A stretch of DNA of 64,000 nt from Pycnococcus provasolii (lineage: Eukaryota; Chlorophyta; Pseudoscourfieldiophyceae; Pseudoscourfieldiales): contig CP150562.1 in the NCBI GenBank assembly GCA_049487715.1, forward strand, positions 124,001-188,000, written 5' to 3'. Positions 1-8,521 of the stretch are shown here, one piece after another (position 1 is the stretch's first letter; every line of letters begins with the position of its first letter). The translations under genes were made by a program, and so were the position numbers. The notes under the pieces were generated by a model, which saw only the letters and a program-made list of their open reading frames with translations, had not been told where the DNA came from and searched no databases.

Positions 1-1757
1 TCGTCGAGCATGCAAACGAGGTCGCGTTTGTAGCTGCTCCACACCTTGGCGACGCTGCTCCCCTCCGACCAGCTCAGCAGCTCCTCGCGCTCCTCGCAGT
101 ACAAAAGGCCGTAGATGCCGTCCTCGTGAGCCTCTTCGATCGACGCGAGCTGGTGGCCGGTGTGCATGTCCCAGAATATGATGGACCGATCGTGGCTTGC
201 AGACGCGAGGACGAAGTCTGCGCAGACGGCGAGGCCGGTAACGCGTGCGGTGTGGCCACTCAGAATCTTGTCGCCGTTTGGTGTCGTCACCTGCTCTCCA
301 TCCTCCTGCTTGCGAGCCGCCTGAGCTTGCCCCTTGCCGCTCCCGACGGCCTTGTCGGCGTCCAGCTTCGACGCCTTCAGCTCCGCGATGAGGTCGTTCG
401 TGCCGTCGTCGTCACCCTCGCCATCCTCACCCGGTGCTCGCTCGCGCGAGTTGTCGAGGTTCCATATGCGCACGTCCGAGTCCTCGGACCCGCTGATGAG
501 CACGTCGAGCTCGGGCTCATACGCCACCACCGTGACCGCACCGCGATGCCCTGTGTACTCCTCGTCGCACTGGTACACGTCGGTGTTGAGAGAGCTTGAG
601 GGTGTCCAGCGCAGCACGAGCCCGTCGGTGCCGCACGTGAATATGTGCGGGGCGTCGGACTCATCGCCTGATCTGTGCCCAGGTCGCCGCGCCGTGCAGA
701 TGGACTCGACCCAGTCAAAGTGGCCGCGCACCACGCGGTGCGCCACAGACCGGCTCTGCTTCCACACCACCAGAGACCGGTCGGCAGTTGCGCCGGCAAT
801 CACGTCGCCTCGCGTTCCCACCGAGCACCTCAGCTTGATGACGGGATTCTCATCCAGCCGCGCCGTCTCTTTCACGCTGCTCGTGATATTCGCGGGCGTT
901 CTCGGGTCGTACACTCTGATTTTAGCGCCCTTTCCTGCGGCCCAGTACTGCTTGAGCGTGGGGAGGAAGACGAGCGACGTGATTGGATGCGTGCTCGTCT
1001 GAAAGCTGTCGAGACACCGTCCCTCCTGGCTGAATATTTTCACGGCACCCTCGTATCCGCCGGTGATGATCCAGTTGTTATCCGTGTCTATGGTGCTCGA
1101 GCATATCGCCGCGCTGTGGCACTGCGAGTACGTCACCTTCTTGTCGTTGTCGCCGCGCTCCGACTCGTGCACAACGATGGTCCTATCGTACCCGCTTGTG
1201 TACACGCGCCCGCTTTCGCTGGAGCACATTCCCGTGACGACGTCGCTGTGCGCGTTCGTCGTCTTGTACTTGAGCGTGAGCACCTTGAAGGCGTCCACCT
1301 GCTCCGCCTTCTTGATGCGCGCGACGACGCCGTCGCCTCTCGGCGGCCCACCTGCTCCTGGCGGCACGACCACCTTGAAGAAGCACACCGTGCCGTGCCC
1401 CACCGAGACGATGAGCAGCTTTCTTTTGGCGTTCCACGCGAGCGAGTGCACGGGCGCGTTGAGGTCCTCGAGCCACAGCATGCGTCCCTTCTCTCCCCAC
1501 ACCAGGATGGTGTTGTCGGTGGACGCTGAGAAGAGGACGTTGAGCTGCGGCACGTACAGCAGGTCGGTAATCCACCCCTTGTGTCCCTTCTGCGTGCGTA
1601 TGAGTTTCCCCGTCCCGCTCGGGCTGGAGAGGTCCCACAGTTTGATGACCCCGTCTATGCCCGCGCTGTACAGTTCGTCGCGCAGCACGTTCAGCGTGAT
1701 GGCGAGTATCGCCTCCTCGTGCGCCTCTGTTATCGTGCATCGCAGTTCCATCGCCAT
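1..1757 (-). CDS. WD40-repeat protein (C-terminus beyond window)
   Basis: One open frame runs from an ATG at 1757 to the left edge, giving about 585 visible residues. The protein is a series of WD40 blades: the first reads as an AHEEAILAI...IDGVIKLWDL unit, followed by units ending ..STDNTILVWG and ..SASHDRSIIFWDM. WD40 proteins fold into beta-propellers and act as scaffolds. No catalytic or HELP domain is visible, so a specific family (EML, cilia, chromatin) cannot be chosen. The first blade begins about 9 residues after the start, so an N-terminal extension is absent. Upstream, 1758-2440 is non-coding. The reading-frame call is solid; the function is open. Confidence 0.85.
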   Translation of the reverse strand, partial: MAMELRCTITEAHEEAILAITLNVLRDELYSAGIDGVIKLWDLSSPSGTGKLIRTQKGHKGWITDLLYVPQLNVLFSASTDNTILVWGEKGRMLWLEDLNAPVHSLAWNAKRKLLIVSVGHGTVCFFKVVVPPGAGGPPRGDGVVARIKKAEQVDAFKVLTLKYKTTNAHSDVVTGMCSSESGRVYTSGYDRTIVVHESERGDNDKKVTYSQCHSAAICSSTIDTDNNWIITGGYEGAVKIFSQEGRCLDSFQTSTHPITSLVFLPTLKQYWAAGKGAKIRVYDPRTPANITSSVKETARLDENPVIKLRCSVGTRGDVIAGATADRSLVVWKQSRSVAHRVVRGHFDWVESICTARRPGHRSGDESDAPHIFTCGTDGLVLRWTPSSSLNTDVYQCDEEYTGHRGAVTVVAYEPELDVLISGSEDSDVRIWNLDNSRERAPGEDGEGDDDGTNDLIAELKASKLDADKAVGSGKGQAQAARKQEDGEQVTTPNGDKILSGHTARVTGLAVCADFVLASASHDRSIIFWDMHTGHQLASIEEAHEDGIYGLLYCEEREELLSWSEGSSVAKVWSSYKRDLVCMLD

Positions 1758-2441
1758 GATGTGAACCGAGACCAAGGAGCACCTACGATAGAGGCGTAAA
1801 CTTAAGCTATGGGAAACTTAAGTTAGGCGAGAGGTAAGGTATCGAACTGACTGACACGGACACGGACACGGACACGGACACGGACACTGACACGGACACT
1901 GCCTGACTTACGGAATCCGACGTCTTAAGAGGCCTTAAGGGCGACTACTTAAGGGCGACTACTGTACTGGAGCGGCGGAGACGAGACGAGACAACACAGG
2001 TGTTGTAATGGTAATGGGGTGACCGACCTCACACACAGTATGTAAACCAGGTTCATTAAATTCATTCATTCATTCAGTGAGAACTGGGAGGGACCGGAAC
2101 AACACGAGAGATCCTACCTTACATGGTATTGCCCTCTACTATGATAGAATGCCGGCGATGCTCTTGATGGAAGCGTGCCTGGGATTAACTTGCCGACCAG
2201 TGTTTCTTGGAGGATGGATCCGACCTACCGTGCCGTTAACTTCACACGATGTATCATGTATTGACCTATCGACTACGATAGGACTACAGTACGGTGGCGG
2301 TGGTCAACCATCGTGTTGCTAGTCTAAGGTTAGAAAATCGTCCCAGTGACACAATCCCCTACTTTCTAGTTGGTAAATACAAACCCGAAAAAAAGGCCCT
2401 TCTTAGTCTATGGGTGGGTAAAACCTTCTCATGCGGTCGTC
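1758..2441. repeat. Non-coding spacer with CACGGA tandem repeat
   Basis: No credible gene is seen in this 680-bp spacer. It holds a hexamer tandem array of CACGGA/ACGGAC type at about 1855-1902, a short CATT repeat near 2060-2078, and an imperfect duplication of AAGGGCGACTACT near 1937-1962. It separates the WD40 gene start from the 3' end of the thioredoxin gene. Confidence 0.7.
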
Positions 2442-2987
2442 TCATGCGGCGGCTGACGGTGACGCCTCCTGACCACTTGCATTCGGCGACGGAGGAAGAT
2501 GAGGCTGTAACCACTGAAGCAGCTGCTGCGCGTTCGGCGCGCCCTCAATGCGGTCGATCATACGGCCCTCCTTAAACAAAACGAGCGTGGGCAGCGCCTG
2601 CACACCCCACTGGCTTGCGAGCGCAGGATACTTCTCGGTATCCACCTTTGCAATTTTGATGCGATCCTGTGGAGCGAGTGAGTGAGTGAGTGACGCCCGC
2701 CGAGCGAGAAGCGACCGTTGCCAACGTCAATCAGAAAAGGTCAGGCGCCGTACCTTGAGTACCCCCGTAGACAGCGCGCTGAGTTGGTTGGACAGCACCA
2801 GGCACGGCCCGCACCAAGTCGCGAAGAAGTCGACGAGCATGAGCGGTTCGCTGTCCACCATCTCTTGGAACGACCCATACGATTGGCGCGTAGCTGAAAG
2901 AAACACACGCCTAGGAACCGACCTAAAGCGGGACCCTAAGCGGCACGGATGCAGAGCAACATGATGAGGGCGAGCCAGTGAGGACAT
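2442..2987 (-). CDS. Plastid thioredoxin, y-type (2 exons)
   Basis: The gene is join(2754..2987, 2442..2666) on the minus strand, 152 residues. The 87-bp intron 2667..2753 begins GTACGG and ends CCACAG, and splicing restores the thioredoxin fold across the junction (STGVLK|DRIKIAKVD). The active site WCGPC follows VDFFAT; the cis-Pro motif is ALPTLVLF. The YGSF...DTEKYPALA...DRIEGA pattern matches plant thioredoxin y, a plastid disulfide reductase that donates electrons to peroxiredoxins and methionine sulfoxide reductases. The first ~40 residues are Arg/Ser-rich without acids, as expected for a transit peptide. The ORF is open further upstream (ATG near 3173), but that extension overlaps atypical repeat-like DNA, so I chose 2987. 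Confidence 0.88.
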
Positions 2988-3241
2988 GAGCCAATTGTGG
3001 AATTCTTCTGGAGGGGGAGGGAGGGACACGTCAGAGAGGAAAAGGGGGGCCCCGCAGCCTAAAGGGGAAAGAACGATTATTTCTTCCAAAAGCCCAATGG
3101 GGTTCTCCTCCACTCCAAAGATGGATCCAAAAGGTCCCCTGGTGGAAAACAAACCCCGAATGTGAATCTCCACCCCCCTTCTAAGCTGGTTCTACCTTAA
3201 GGTCTCGCGCCAACACCACATTATCAGGAGTCCTCGCGATC

Positions 3242-4642
3242 ATGCCCGCGCGCCGCACTTGCTCGCACTTTAAGCTATTTTTGGGCGTGATGTGCGCCTT
3301 CGCTTCTCTGGCCAGCGCCGCCTCGGGATTCAAGTCCATCTTCCAAACGTCTAAGGCGGCGACGCCGGACATACAGCGCGCCGCGGACTTGCACAGAACC
3401 GGAAAGACCAACGTCAGGGGACTATGCAGCCACAACGACGTGCAGCAAGACTACAGCTGGATGGACGTCGTCATCGTCATGGTCGCGCCCGTATGCACGA
3501 CCAAGGAAGTCGTCAGCACGCTCAGGTACAACTTCCAGTTCCGGCGCGTGTTTTTCATCGTCAAGGACGAGCGGTTCTGCCCGTACCTGCGCGAGATGGC
3601 GGAGGACGGGTACGTCGTGTGCCTGGACGAGAACAAGGTGCTTCCTGGCGTGACGCACAAGTCGCTGTACGCGGAGAGCGACGGCCTGATACGCAACAGC
3701 CAGCAGAGCAACCGCGTGGGCTGGTATCTGCAGCAGTACCTGAAGTTGGGCGTGGCACTTCATATCGACGACCTATCTGAGTACTACTTGGTGTGGGACG
3801 CGGACAACCTGTCTTCGCGTCCGTTCGACCTGTTCCACGGCGTCGCCGAGAACGGCCGGCGTCGCGCTTCGTTCTGCGCCAACCCGGTAACGCACAAGAG
3901 CACGTCGTACGCGAAGTTCTATCAGCAGATGATGGGCGAGCCTCTTTTGCGTCCGAGCGGCTTGGTGAGCCTGGAGGCGACGATCGCGGACTCGCGCGTT
4001 CCTGGTCGCCTGCACAACTTCGTGTGCGGGTACATGGTGATGTACCGTCCGCACGTGAAGGAGATGCTGTCTCACGCGAGCGACGTGCTTCGTGAGCGCT
4101 ACAGGCACGAGACGCGCGGTTTCCCTTGGGATCTGCACGCGCTTGCGAACGAGCTGGTTCCGAACGCTTGGTTTTCGGAGTACGACACGTACGGATCGTT
4201 TGTGCGCACGCACTACCCGGACGAGTTTCACGTCGACTACGGCCTTCTGTACAACCGCAACGCGGAGGCGGCTGTGGGAGGAGGAGGAGGAGGAGGAGGA
4301 GGAGGAGGAGGGGGCAAGTCGAGCAAGGGCGGAAAGGCCAAGGGCGGTGCGGACGACACGCCTGCGAAGTTTTCGTGCTGCTTGACACACAAGCGCATTT
4401 GCGCCTTGAGTCGCGCGCCTAGCGCTACGGAGCAGCTTGCAGGTAAATCAGCGTCGTCATCGAAGTCGTCATCTTCGACGGACGGTGTGCACATCGTGAT
4501 CTGGGAGGAGCACAAGATGCGGTATCGCGGCACTTCGAGTCAGTGCACGGATCTTATGCCCGCGGCGCTCGAGTCGGCGATCAAGGAGGTTGGACACGGC
4601 GTGACGCTGGCGAGCGCGAAGAAGCAGCATGTGCGTACTTGA
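3242..4642 (+). CDS. Secreted glycosyltransferase-like protein, copy A
   Basis: Encodes 466 residues. The N-terminus (MPARRTCSHFKLFLGVMCAF) is a signal peptide or signal anchor. The body has a GT-A-like core with a DxD-type element in YYLVWDADN (about residue 180), which in glycosyltransferases binds the metal and nucleotide-sugar; the family is not certain. A run of 13 glycines coded mainly by GGA occupies about 4275-4314, followed by Lys/Ser-rich linkers. Its central 1250 bp are almost identical to the inverted copy B at 6359-7753. N-terminus and last residues differ completely between the two. A TGTAA signal lies about 45 bp after the stop. Probably a Golgi or ER enzyme by inference from the signal sequence. 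Confidence 0.85.
   Translation: MPARRTCSHFKLFLGVMCAFASLASAASGFKSIFQTSKAATPDIQRAADLHRTGKTNVRGLCSHNDVQQDYSWMDVVIVMVAPVCTTKEVVSTLRYNFQFRRVFFIVKDERFCPYLREMAEDGYVVCLDENKVLPGVTHKSLYAESDGLIRNSQQSNRVGWYLQQYLKLGVALHIDDLSEYYLVWDADNLSSRPFDLFHGVAENGRRRASFCANPVTHKSTSYAKFYQQMMGEPLLRPSGLVSLEATIADSRVPGRLHNFVCGYMVMYRPHVKEMLSHASDVLRERYRHETRGFPWDLHALANELVPNAWFSEYDTYGSFVRTHYPDEFHVDYGLLYNRNAEAAVGGGGGGGGGGGGGKSSKGGKAKGGADDTPAKFSCCLTHKRICALSRAPSATEQLAGKSASSSKSSSSTDGVHIVIWEEHKMRYRGTSSQCTDLMPAALESAIKEVGHGVTLASAKKQHVRT
3374..4623 (+). repeat. Inverted-repeat arm A
   Basis: The arm is nearly identical to the reverse complement of 6378-7606. The 21-bp length difference equals seven GGA codons in the glycine run. Homology stops abruptly at both ends inside the coding sequence. 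Confidence 0.9.
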
Positions 4643-4748
4643 GTTGTGGTTGATTGGTGGATTGGTGTATATTGTATAATACGCGTGTAAGTTATCGGTA
4701 ACATGACAACGATAAAACAACACTTCTTTACAAATATTTGACGGATAA

Positions 4749-5666
4749 TCAGTCGCCGTTCGGAACTTGATTGTCAGGATGATCGGGATGCCTATATATG
4801 ATGCGGTGCAACTCGCCGATCGCCTTTTTCGCAGGTGCGTCGTCGCGTTCGTCGGCGTCGCGCAAGAGCTTCTCGAGCGCGGTTTTCACACCACCTCGTT
4901 CCGCCGCCATGATTTCCGTGTATCCGCCAATCTCGCAAGCTCGCGTTACGGCGGTGTAGAAGCGTCCGAGATGATGCGCGGACGTCGCGTCGCCGGCGAC
5001 GCGCCCGACAAGTTCGGACGCTGCGGAGAGCAGATCGGAGCAGAAGAGCGCGATGACGGCGGGATTTGTTTCGCACGCGGTTGGATGTGCGACGAGATTG
5101 CCAAGCATGAGCGTGACGACCGCCTGAGGTGGGCACTTCTCGTACGGTGCACGAAGCTGCGACGTGTGCACCTTAGCGAGGATGGGTGACAGGCTTCCCC
5201 TCGCGGGGAATGTTCGGTCGAGTTCCTGCTCAGGTGTTCTCGCGAGCGGTGCGATGACTGTTCTCCACATAGCTTCTTGGTTGTCCGGTTTGAGAAAGAT
5301 TGCTTTGAGTGACGGCGACACGCACGCCGCGGCAAACGTGAGCATTGCGGCGTATCTGACGTTGACGTTTGTATTTGGTGTCGTGAGAAGGTTGGCGAGC
5401 ACTTCCACGAGTTCGTCGTCGGCGACTGTGACGAGTTCGCCGGGCTTGGGTGCCTTGCCTGCTTTGCGCGATGCTTCTGGCTGCAAGTTTTTGATTCCTC
5501 GAAATGTGCGGCACAGAGCTTTTATGGCGAGATCAGCGTATTCCGGGTCTGCAGATGCGGCCGCTGCGTAGGCTAAAGCCGCACGTGCGTACCTCCCGGA
5601 TGACAAGAGCGACGCCGCGCGAGACGCGTGTGCATGAGCGTCACCTGCTGGATGTGCTGCGGACAT
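4749..5666 (-). CDS. Helical-repeat (TPR/ARM-like) hypothetical protein
   Basis: Encodes 305 residues from ATG 5666 (an upstream in-frame GTG was not used). The first 60 residues resemble a TPR helix pair (ASRAASLLSSGRYARAALAYA). The rest is mostly alpha-helical with recurring Leu/Ala heptad-like blocks such as VEVLANLLTTPNTNVNVRYA and TLMLGNLVAHP, which resemble ARM/HEAT or MYND-associated repeats. No catalytic motif, signal peptide or membrane helix is seen. It lies in the spacer between the two inverted glycosyltransferase-like genes and converges on copy A. TGTAAA lies just downstream of the stop. A cytosolic scaffold is likely; the family is not recognised. Confidence 0.8.
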   Translation of the reverse strand: MSAAHPAGDAHAHASRAASLLSSGRYARAALAYAAAASADPEYADLAIKALCRTFRGIKNLQPEASRKAGKAPKPGELVTVADDELVEVLANLLTTPNTNVNVRYAAMLTFAAACVSPSLKAIFLKPDNQEAMWRTVIAPLARTPEQELDRTFPARGSLSPILAKVHTSQLRAPYEKCPPQAVVTLMLGNLVAHPTACETNPAVIALFCSDLLSAASELVGRVAGDATSAHHLGRFYTAVTRACEIGGYTEIMAAERGGVKTALEKLLRDADERDDAPAKKAIGELHRIIYRHPDHPDNQVPNGD

Positions 5667-5890
5667 GTCTCGCACTCGTGCAGTGAAATGGAAACTTCGA
5701 AAGGAGGTTCAAAATTAATCGCTCCATACCGGATCCCCTGATTCCCCTTCGGCACCCTCCTTCTTCTGGCCAGCCTGGGGATTTCGGGATCCCGGTCAAA
5801 CATTGACCACTACTACGGGTTGTGCAACGCGCACGGGCATGGGAACGCATTGGGCGCACCTGGCCATCCTCGGGATATTCACAGGTAAAA
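5667..5890. other. Intergenic spacer, no gene seen
   Basis: Sequence between the helical-repeat gene start and a doubtful coding stretch. It contains a GGGATCCCGGT palindrome-bearing segment (about 5791-5801) that recurs near 10336. No gene is supported. Confidence 0.5.
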
Positions 5891-6331
5891 ACGGCGAGTC
5901 ACAATACGCCGGTCGCCGGGGAGTAACGGGCACCTTGCGTCTACTAGCAAGCACGTAGACGGTGATGACGACGAGAGCAACGCGAGCTGCGCGAGCTGCC
6001 GGCGATCTATTAGCGTCAGGTCACTCAGGTGGCTTTGCAAAGACGGCTGCTGCAGTGACTCGCGCACGACGTGCAGCTACAAGGGGCAGATCGATCGTTA
6101 CACCAAGTAACACAATCGCGCGACGAGGGCATCGCGACGCTGACGGCGCTGTACAATATGCAAGGAACCATCGCTGGGAACCGTCACGGACAAGACATTT
6201 ACGAGAGCCTAACCACCGCCATCGCGAAAGTGGAGCATTGCTTACGGCTGACGCGAGGTTTTGATCGCGGTCTCAAACACCACGCTCTTCATGAGCCAGG
6301 GAGCTATGTGGCGCTCGTAGTCAAGTATTAA
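5888..6331 (+). CDS. Possible small or degenerate gene
   Basis: Two overlapping frames look protein-like but neither has a proper start. One, about 5891-6109, reads a Cys-rich segment (..LRWLCKDGCCSDSRTTCSYK) and stops at 6107-6109. The other, open from about 6059 to the stop at 6331, reads DEGIATLTALYNMQGTIAG and continues with an amphipathic stretch. They could be exons of one short gene, or a decayed one. TGTAA lies beyond the stop only on the opposite strand, serving the converging copy B. Function is unknown and the call is weak. Confidence 0.25.
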
Positions 6332-6358
6332 GTAGTAGTAAATTTACATACGAAAGAA

Positions 6359-7753
6359 TTAAGACTTTGAGTCGAATTTCTTCGCGCTCGCCAGCGTCAC
6401 GCCGTGTCCAACCTCCTTGATCGCCGACTCGAGCGCCGCGGGCATAAGATCCGTGCACTGACTCGAAGTGCCGCGGTACCGCATCTTGTGCTCCTCCCAG
6501 ATCACGATGTGCACACCGTCCGTCGAAGATGACGACTTCGATGACGACGCTGATTTACCTGCAAGCTGCTCCGTAGCGCTAGGCGCGCGACTCAAGGCGC
6601 AAATGCGCTTGTGTGTCAAGCAGCACGAAAACTTCGCAGGCGCGTCGTCCGCACCGCCCTTGGCCTTGCCGCCCTTGCTCGACTTGCCCCCTCCTCCTCC
6701 TCCCACAGCCGCCTCCGCGTTGCGGTTGTACAGAAGGCCGTAGTCGACGTGAAACTCGTCCGGGTAGTGCGTGCGCACAAACGATCCGTACGTGTCGTAC
6801 TCCGAAAACCAAGCGTTCGGAACCAGCTCGTTCGCAAGCGCGTGCAGATCCCAAGGGAAACCGCGCGTCTCGTGCCTGTAGCGCTCACGAAGCACGTCGC
6901 TCGCGTGAGACAGCATCTCCTTCACGTGCGGACGGTACATCACCATGTACCCGCACACGAAGTTGTGCAGGCGACCAGGAACGCGCGAGTCCGCGATCGT
7001 CGCCTCCAGGCTCACCAAGCCGCTCGGACGCAAAAGAGGCTCGCCCATCATCTGCTGATAGAACTTCGCGTACGACGTGCTCTTGTGCGTTACCGGGTTG
7101 GCGCAGAACGAAGCGCGACGCCGGCCGTTCTCGGCGACGCCGTGGAACAGGTCGAACGGACGCGAAGACAGGTTGTCCGCGTCCCACACCAAGTAGTACT
7201 CAGATAGGTCGTCGATATGAAGTGCCACACCCAACTTCAGGTACTGCTGCAGATACCAGCCCACGCGGTTGCTCTGCTGGCTGTTGCGTATCAGGCCGTC
7301 GCTCTCCGCGTACAGCGACTTGTGCGTCACGCCAGGAAGCACCTTGTTCTCGTCCAGGCACACGACGTACCCGTCCTCCGCCATCTCGCGCAGGTACGGG
7401 CAGAACCGCTCGTCCTTGACGATGAAAAACACGCGCCGGAACTGGAAGTTGTACCTGAGCGTGCTGACGACTTCCTTGGTCGTGCATACGGGCGCGACCA
7501 TGACGATGACGACGTCCATCCAGCTGTAGTCTTGCTGCGCGTCGTTGTGGCTGCATAGTCCCCTGACGTTGGTCTTGCCGGTTCTGTGCAAGTCCGCGGC
7601 GCGCTGGACGTCGGTGTGCGTTCCACTTTTAGACGGAAGGAGCGACACAAATGAGGAAGCCCTGAAAGGTAAGAGCAGGACGAGCAGTGTAAGGAGTACT
7701 GAAAGGCAAGAACCACCACTATTGTTTCCCGATCCTGGAAGGAGAGGCCTCAA
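6359..7753 (-). CDS. Glycosyltransferase-like protein, copy B (start unresolved)
   Basis: The frame is open for 464 codons and is almost identical to copy A over about 410 residues, including the DAD element and Lys/Ser-rich tail, but with only 6 glycines in the run. The first ~45 codons encode an unrelated Leu-rich hydrophobic segment (LSVLLTLLVLLLPFRA), again signal-like, and the last residues (KKFDSKS) differ from copy A. No ATG exists in frame before the hydrophobic segment; the first codon here is TTG. An ATG at 7778 is in another frame and reaches a stop quickly. The true start may lie on an upstream exon, or the copy may be inactive. TGTAAA follows the stop, suggesting it is or was expressed. 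Confidence 0.75.
   Translation of the reverse strand: MRPLLPGSGNNSGGSCLSVLLTLLVLLLPFRASSFVSLLPSKSGTHTDVQRAADLHRTGKTNVRGLCSHNDAQQDYSWMDVVIVMVAPVCTTKEVVSTLRYNFQFRRVFFIVKDERFCPYLREMAEDGYVVCLDENKVLPGVTHKSLYAESDGLIRNSQQSNRVGWYLQQYLKLGVALHIDDLSEYYLVWDADNLSSRPFDLFHGVAENGRRRASFCANPVTHKSTSYAKFYQQMMGEPLLRPSGLVSLEATIADSRVPGRLHNFVCGYMVMYRPHVKEMLSHASDVLRERYRHETRGFPWDLHALANELVPNAWFSEYDTYGSFVRTHYPDEFHVDYGLLYNRNAEAAVGGGGGGKSSKGGKAKGGADDAPAKFSCCLTHKRICALSRAPSATEQLAGKSASSSKSSSSTDGVHIVIWEEHKMRYRGTSSQCTDLMPAALESAIKEVGHGVTLASAKKFDSKS
6378..7606 (-). repeat. Inverted-repeat arm B
   Basis: Reverse-complement partner of 3374-4623. Nearly identical, with sharp edges within the reading frame and a spacer of about 1.75 kb between the arms. 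Confidence 0.9.
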
Positions 7754-7884
7754 GGTTGAAGGGCGGCACGAACGCCATGAAGGCTCCCTAAGGTTAGGGC
7801 GATCCCAAGAAGCCGACGATGATGATGGGATCCATCCGGGGGGAGGAGCCTCGAGGTTGTAAGGCGGGAGAGATCGGAGTCTGG

Positions 7885-7945
7885 TCAGGTTAGGGTTTGG
7901 GTTAACGTTAGGGTTAGCTTGGCTCGGGTTAGGGTTTGGGTCAGA
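7885..7945 (+). repeat. Degenerate TTAGGG/TTTGGG tract
   Basis: Mixed GGTTAGGG, GGGTTTGGG and GTTAACGTTAGGG units. It lies about 110 bp upstream of the probable 5' end of glycosyltransferase-like copy B, on the opposite strand. Confidence 0.75.
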
Positions 7946-8012
7946 TGTTTATTACTGTGTCCAAAACCCGAAAGTCACGTTTGGCCCCCCTCGACAAGGG
8001 AGGGTGGGTTGG

Positions 8013-8134
8013 GATGTCGACGCAAGGTGCGGCGACAAAAGCACAGGATGCCACGCCCAGGCCGCGGCAGGAGAAGGGAGCCCGCCCGCCCGCCCGAAGG
8101 AAGGAAGGGAAGAACCCCCCCTGAACGCCTGATT
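8013..8134 (+). repeat. Direct repeat, copy 1
   Basis: Begins GATGTCGACGCAAGGTGCGG and runs through a CCGCGGCAGGAGAAGG and a (CCCG)n/GGAAGG segment to CGCCTGATT. A second copy 305 bp downstream differs mainly by small indels in the G/C-rich part. Confidence 0.8.
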
Positions 8135-8317
8135 GGAGGGGAAGTCAAGTGCCATGTTATCGGCGAGCGGTAAGATCAGCCAGTCGAAGAAAAAGCGGCC
8201 GGTTGTTCTGCTCGCGGAGCAACTGGATTTGCTCTGCGAGCTCGGGTTGGTCGGCGCCTCCAGGTGCCGCCATGACTGGGTCCTAACCTCTCGCGTAACT
8301 CCGACGCGCGAGTGCTT

Positions 8318-8430
8318 GATGTCGACGCAAGGTGCGGCGACAAAAGCACAGGATGCCACGCCCAGGCCGCGGCAGGAGAAGGGCCCGCCCGCCCGAAGGA
8401 AGGGCGGGACCCCCCCCTGCTACGCCTGAT
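8318..8430 (+). repeat. Direct repeat, copy 2
   Basis: Second copy of the 8013-8134 unit. It ends at CGCCTGATTA, where a TTAGGG tract begins directly. The unit is not seen elsewhere in the window. Confidence 0.8.
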
Positions 8431-8459
8431 TAGGGTTAGGGTTTGGGTTTGGGTTTGGG
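8430..8459 (+). promoter_or_regulatory. TTAGGG/TTTGGG tract before TcdA-like gene
   Basis: Two TTAGGG units then three TTTGGG units, ending 62 bp before the ATG at 8522. The position resembles six other tracts in this window (see findings). The promoter role is inferred. Confidence 0.5.
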
Positions 8460-8521
8460 CCCCTCCCTCCACTCGTCCTCGTCCTTGTCCTGGTGTTTGG
8501 ACTTTGGGATATTTGGTACGA

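Noticed and set aside
334-1764. Long plus-strand frames opposite the WD40 gene
   Set aside because: They are compositional shadows; the minus frame carries clear WD40 repeats.
3561-4390. Antisense Arg/Ser-rich frames opposite the glycosyltransferase-like genes
   Set aside because: They are low-complexity products of GC-rich DNA and are mirrored in both copies.
7885-8459. A real chromosome end
   Set aside because: Tracts are short, in both orientations across the window, and genes continue on both sides.
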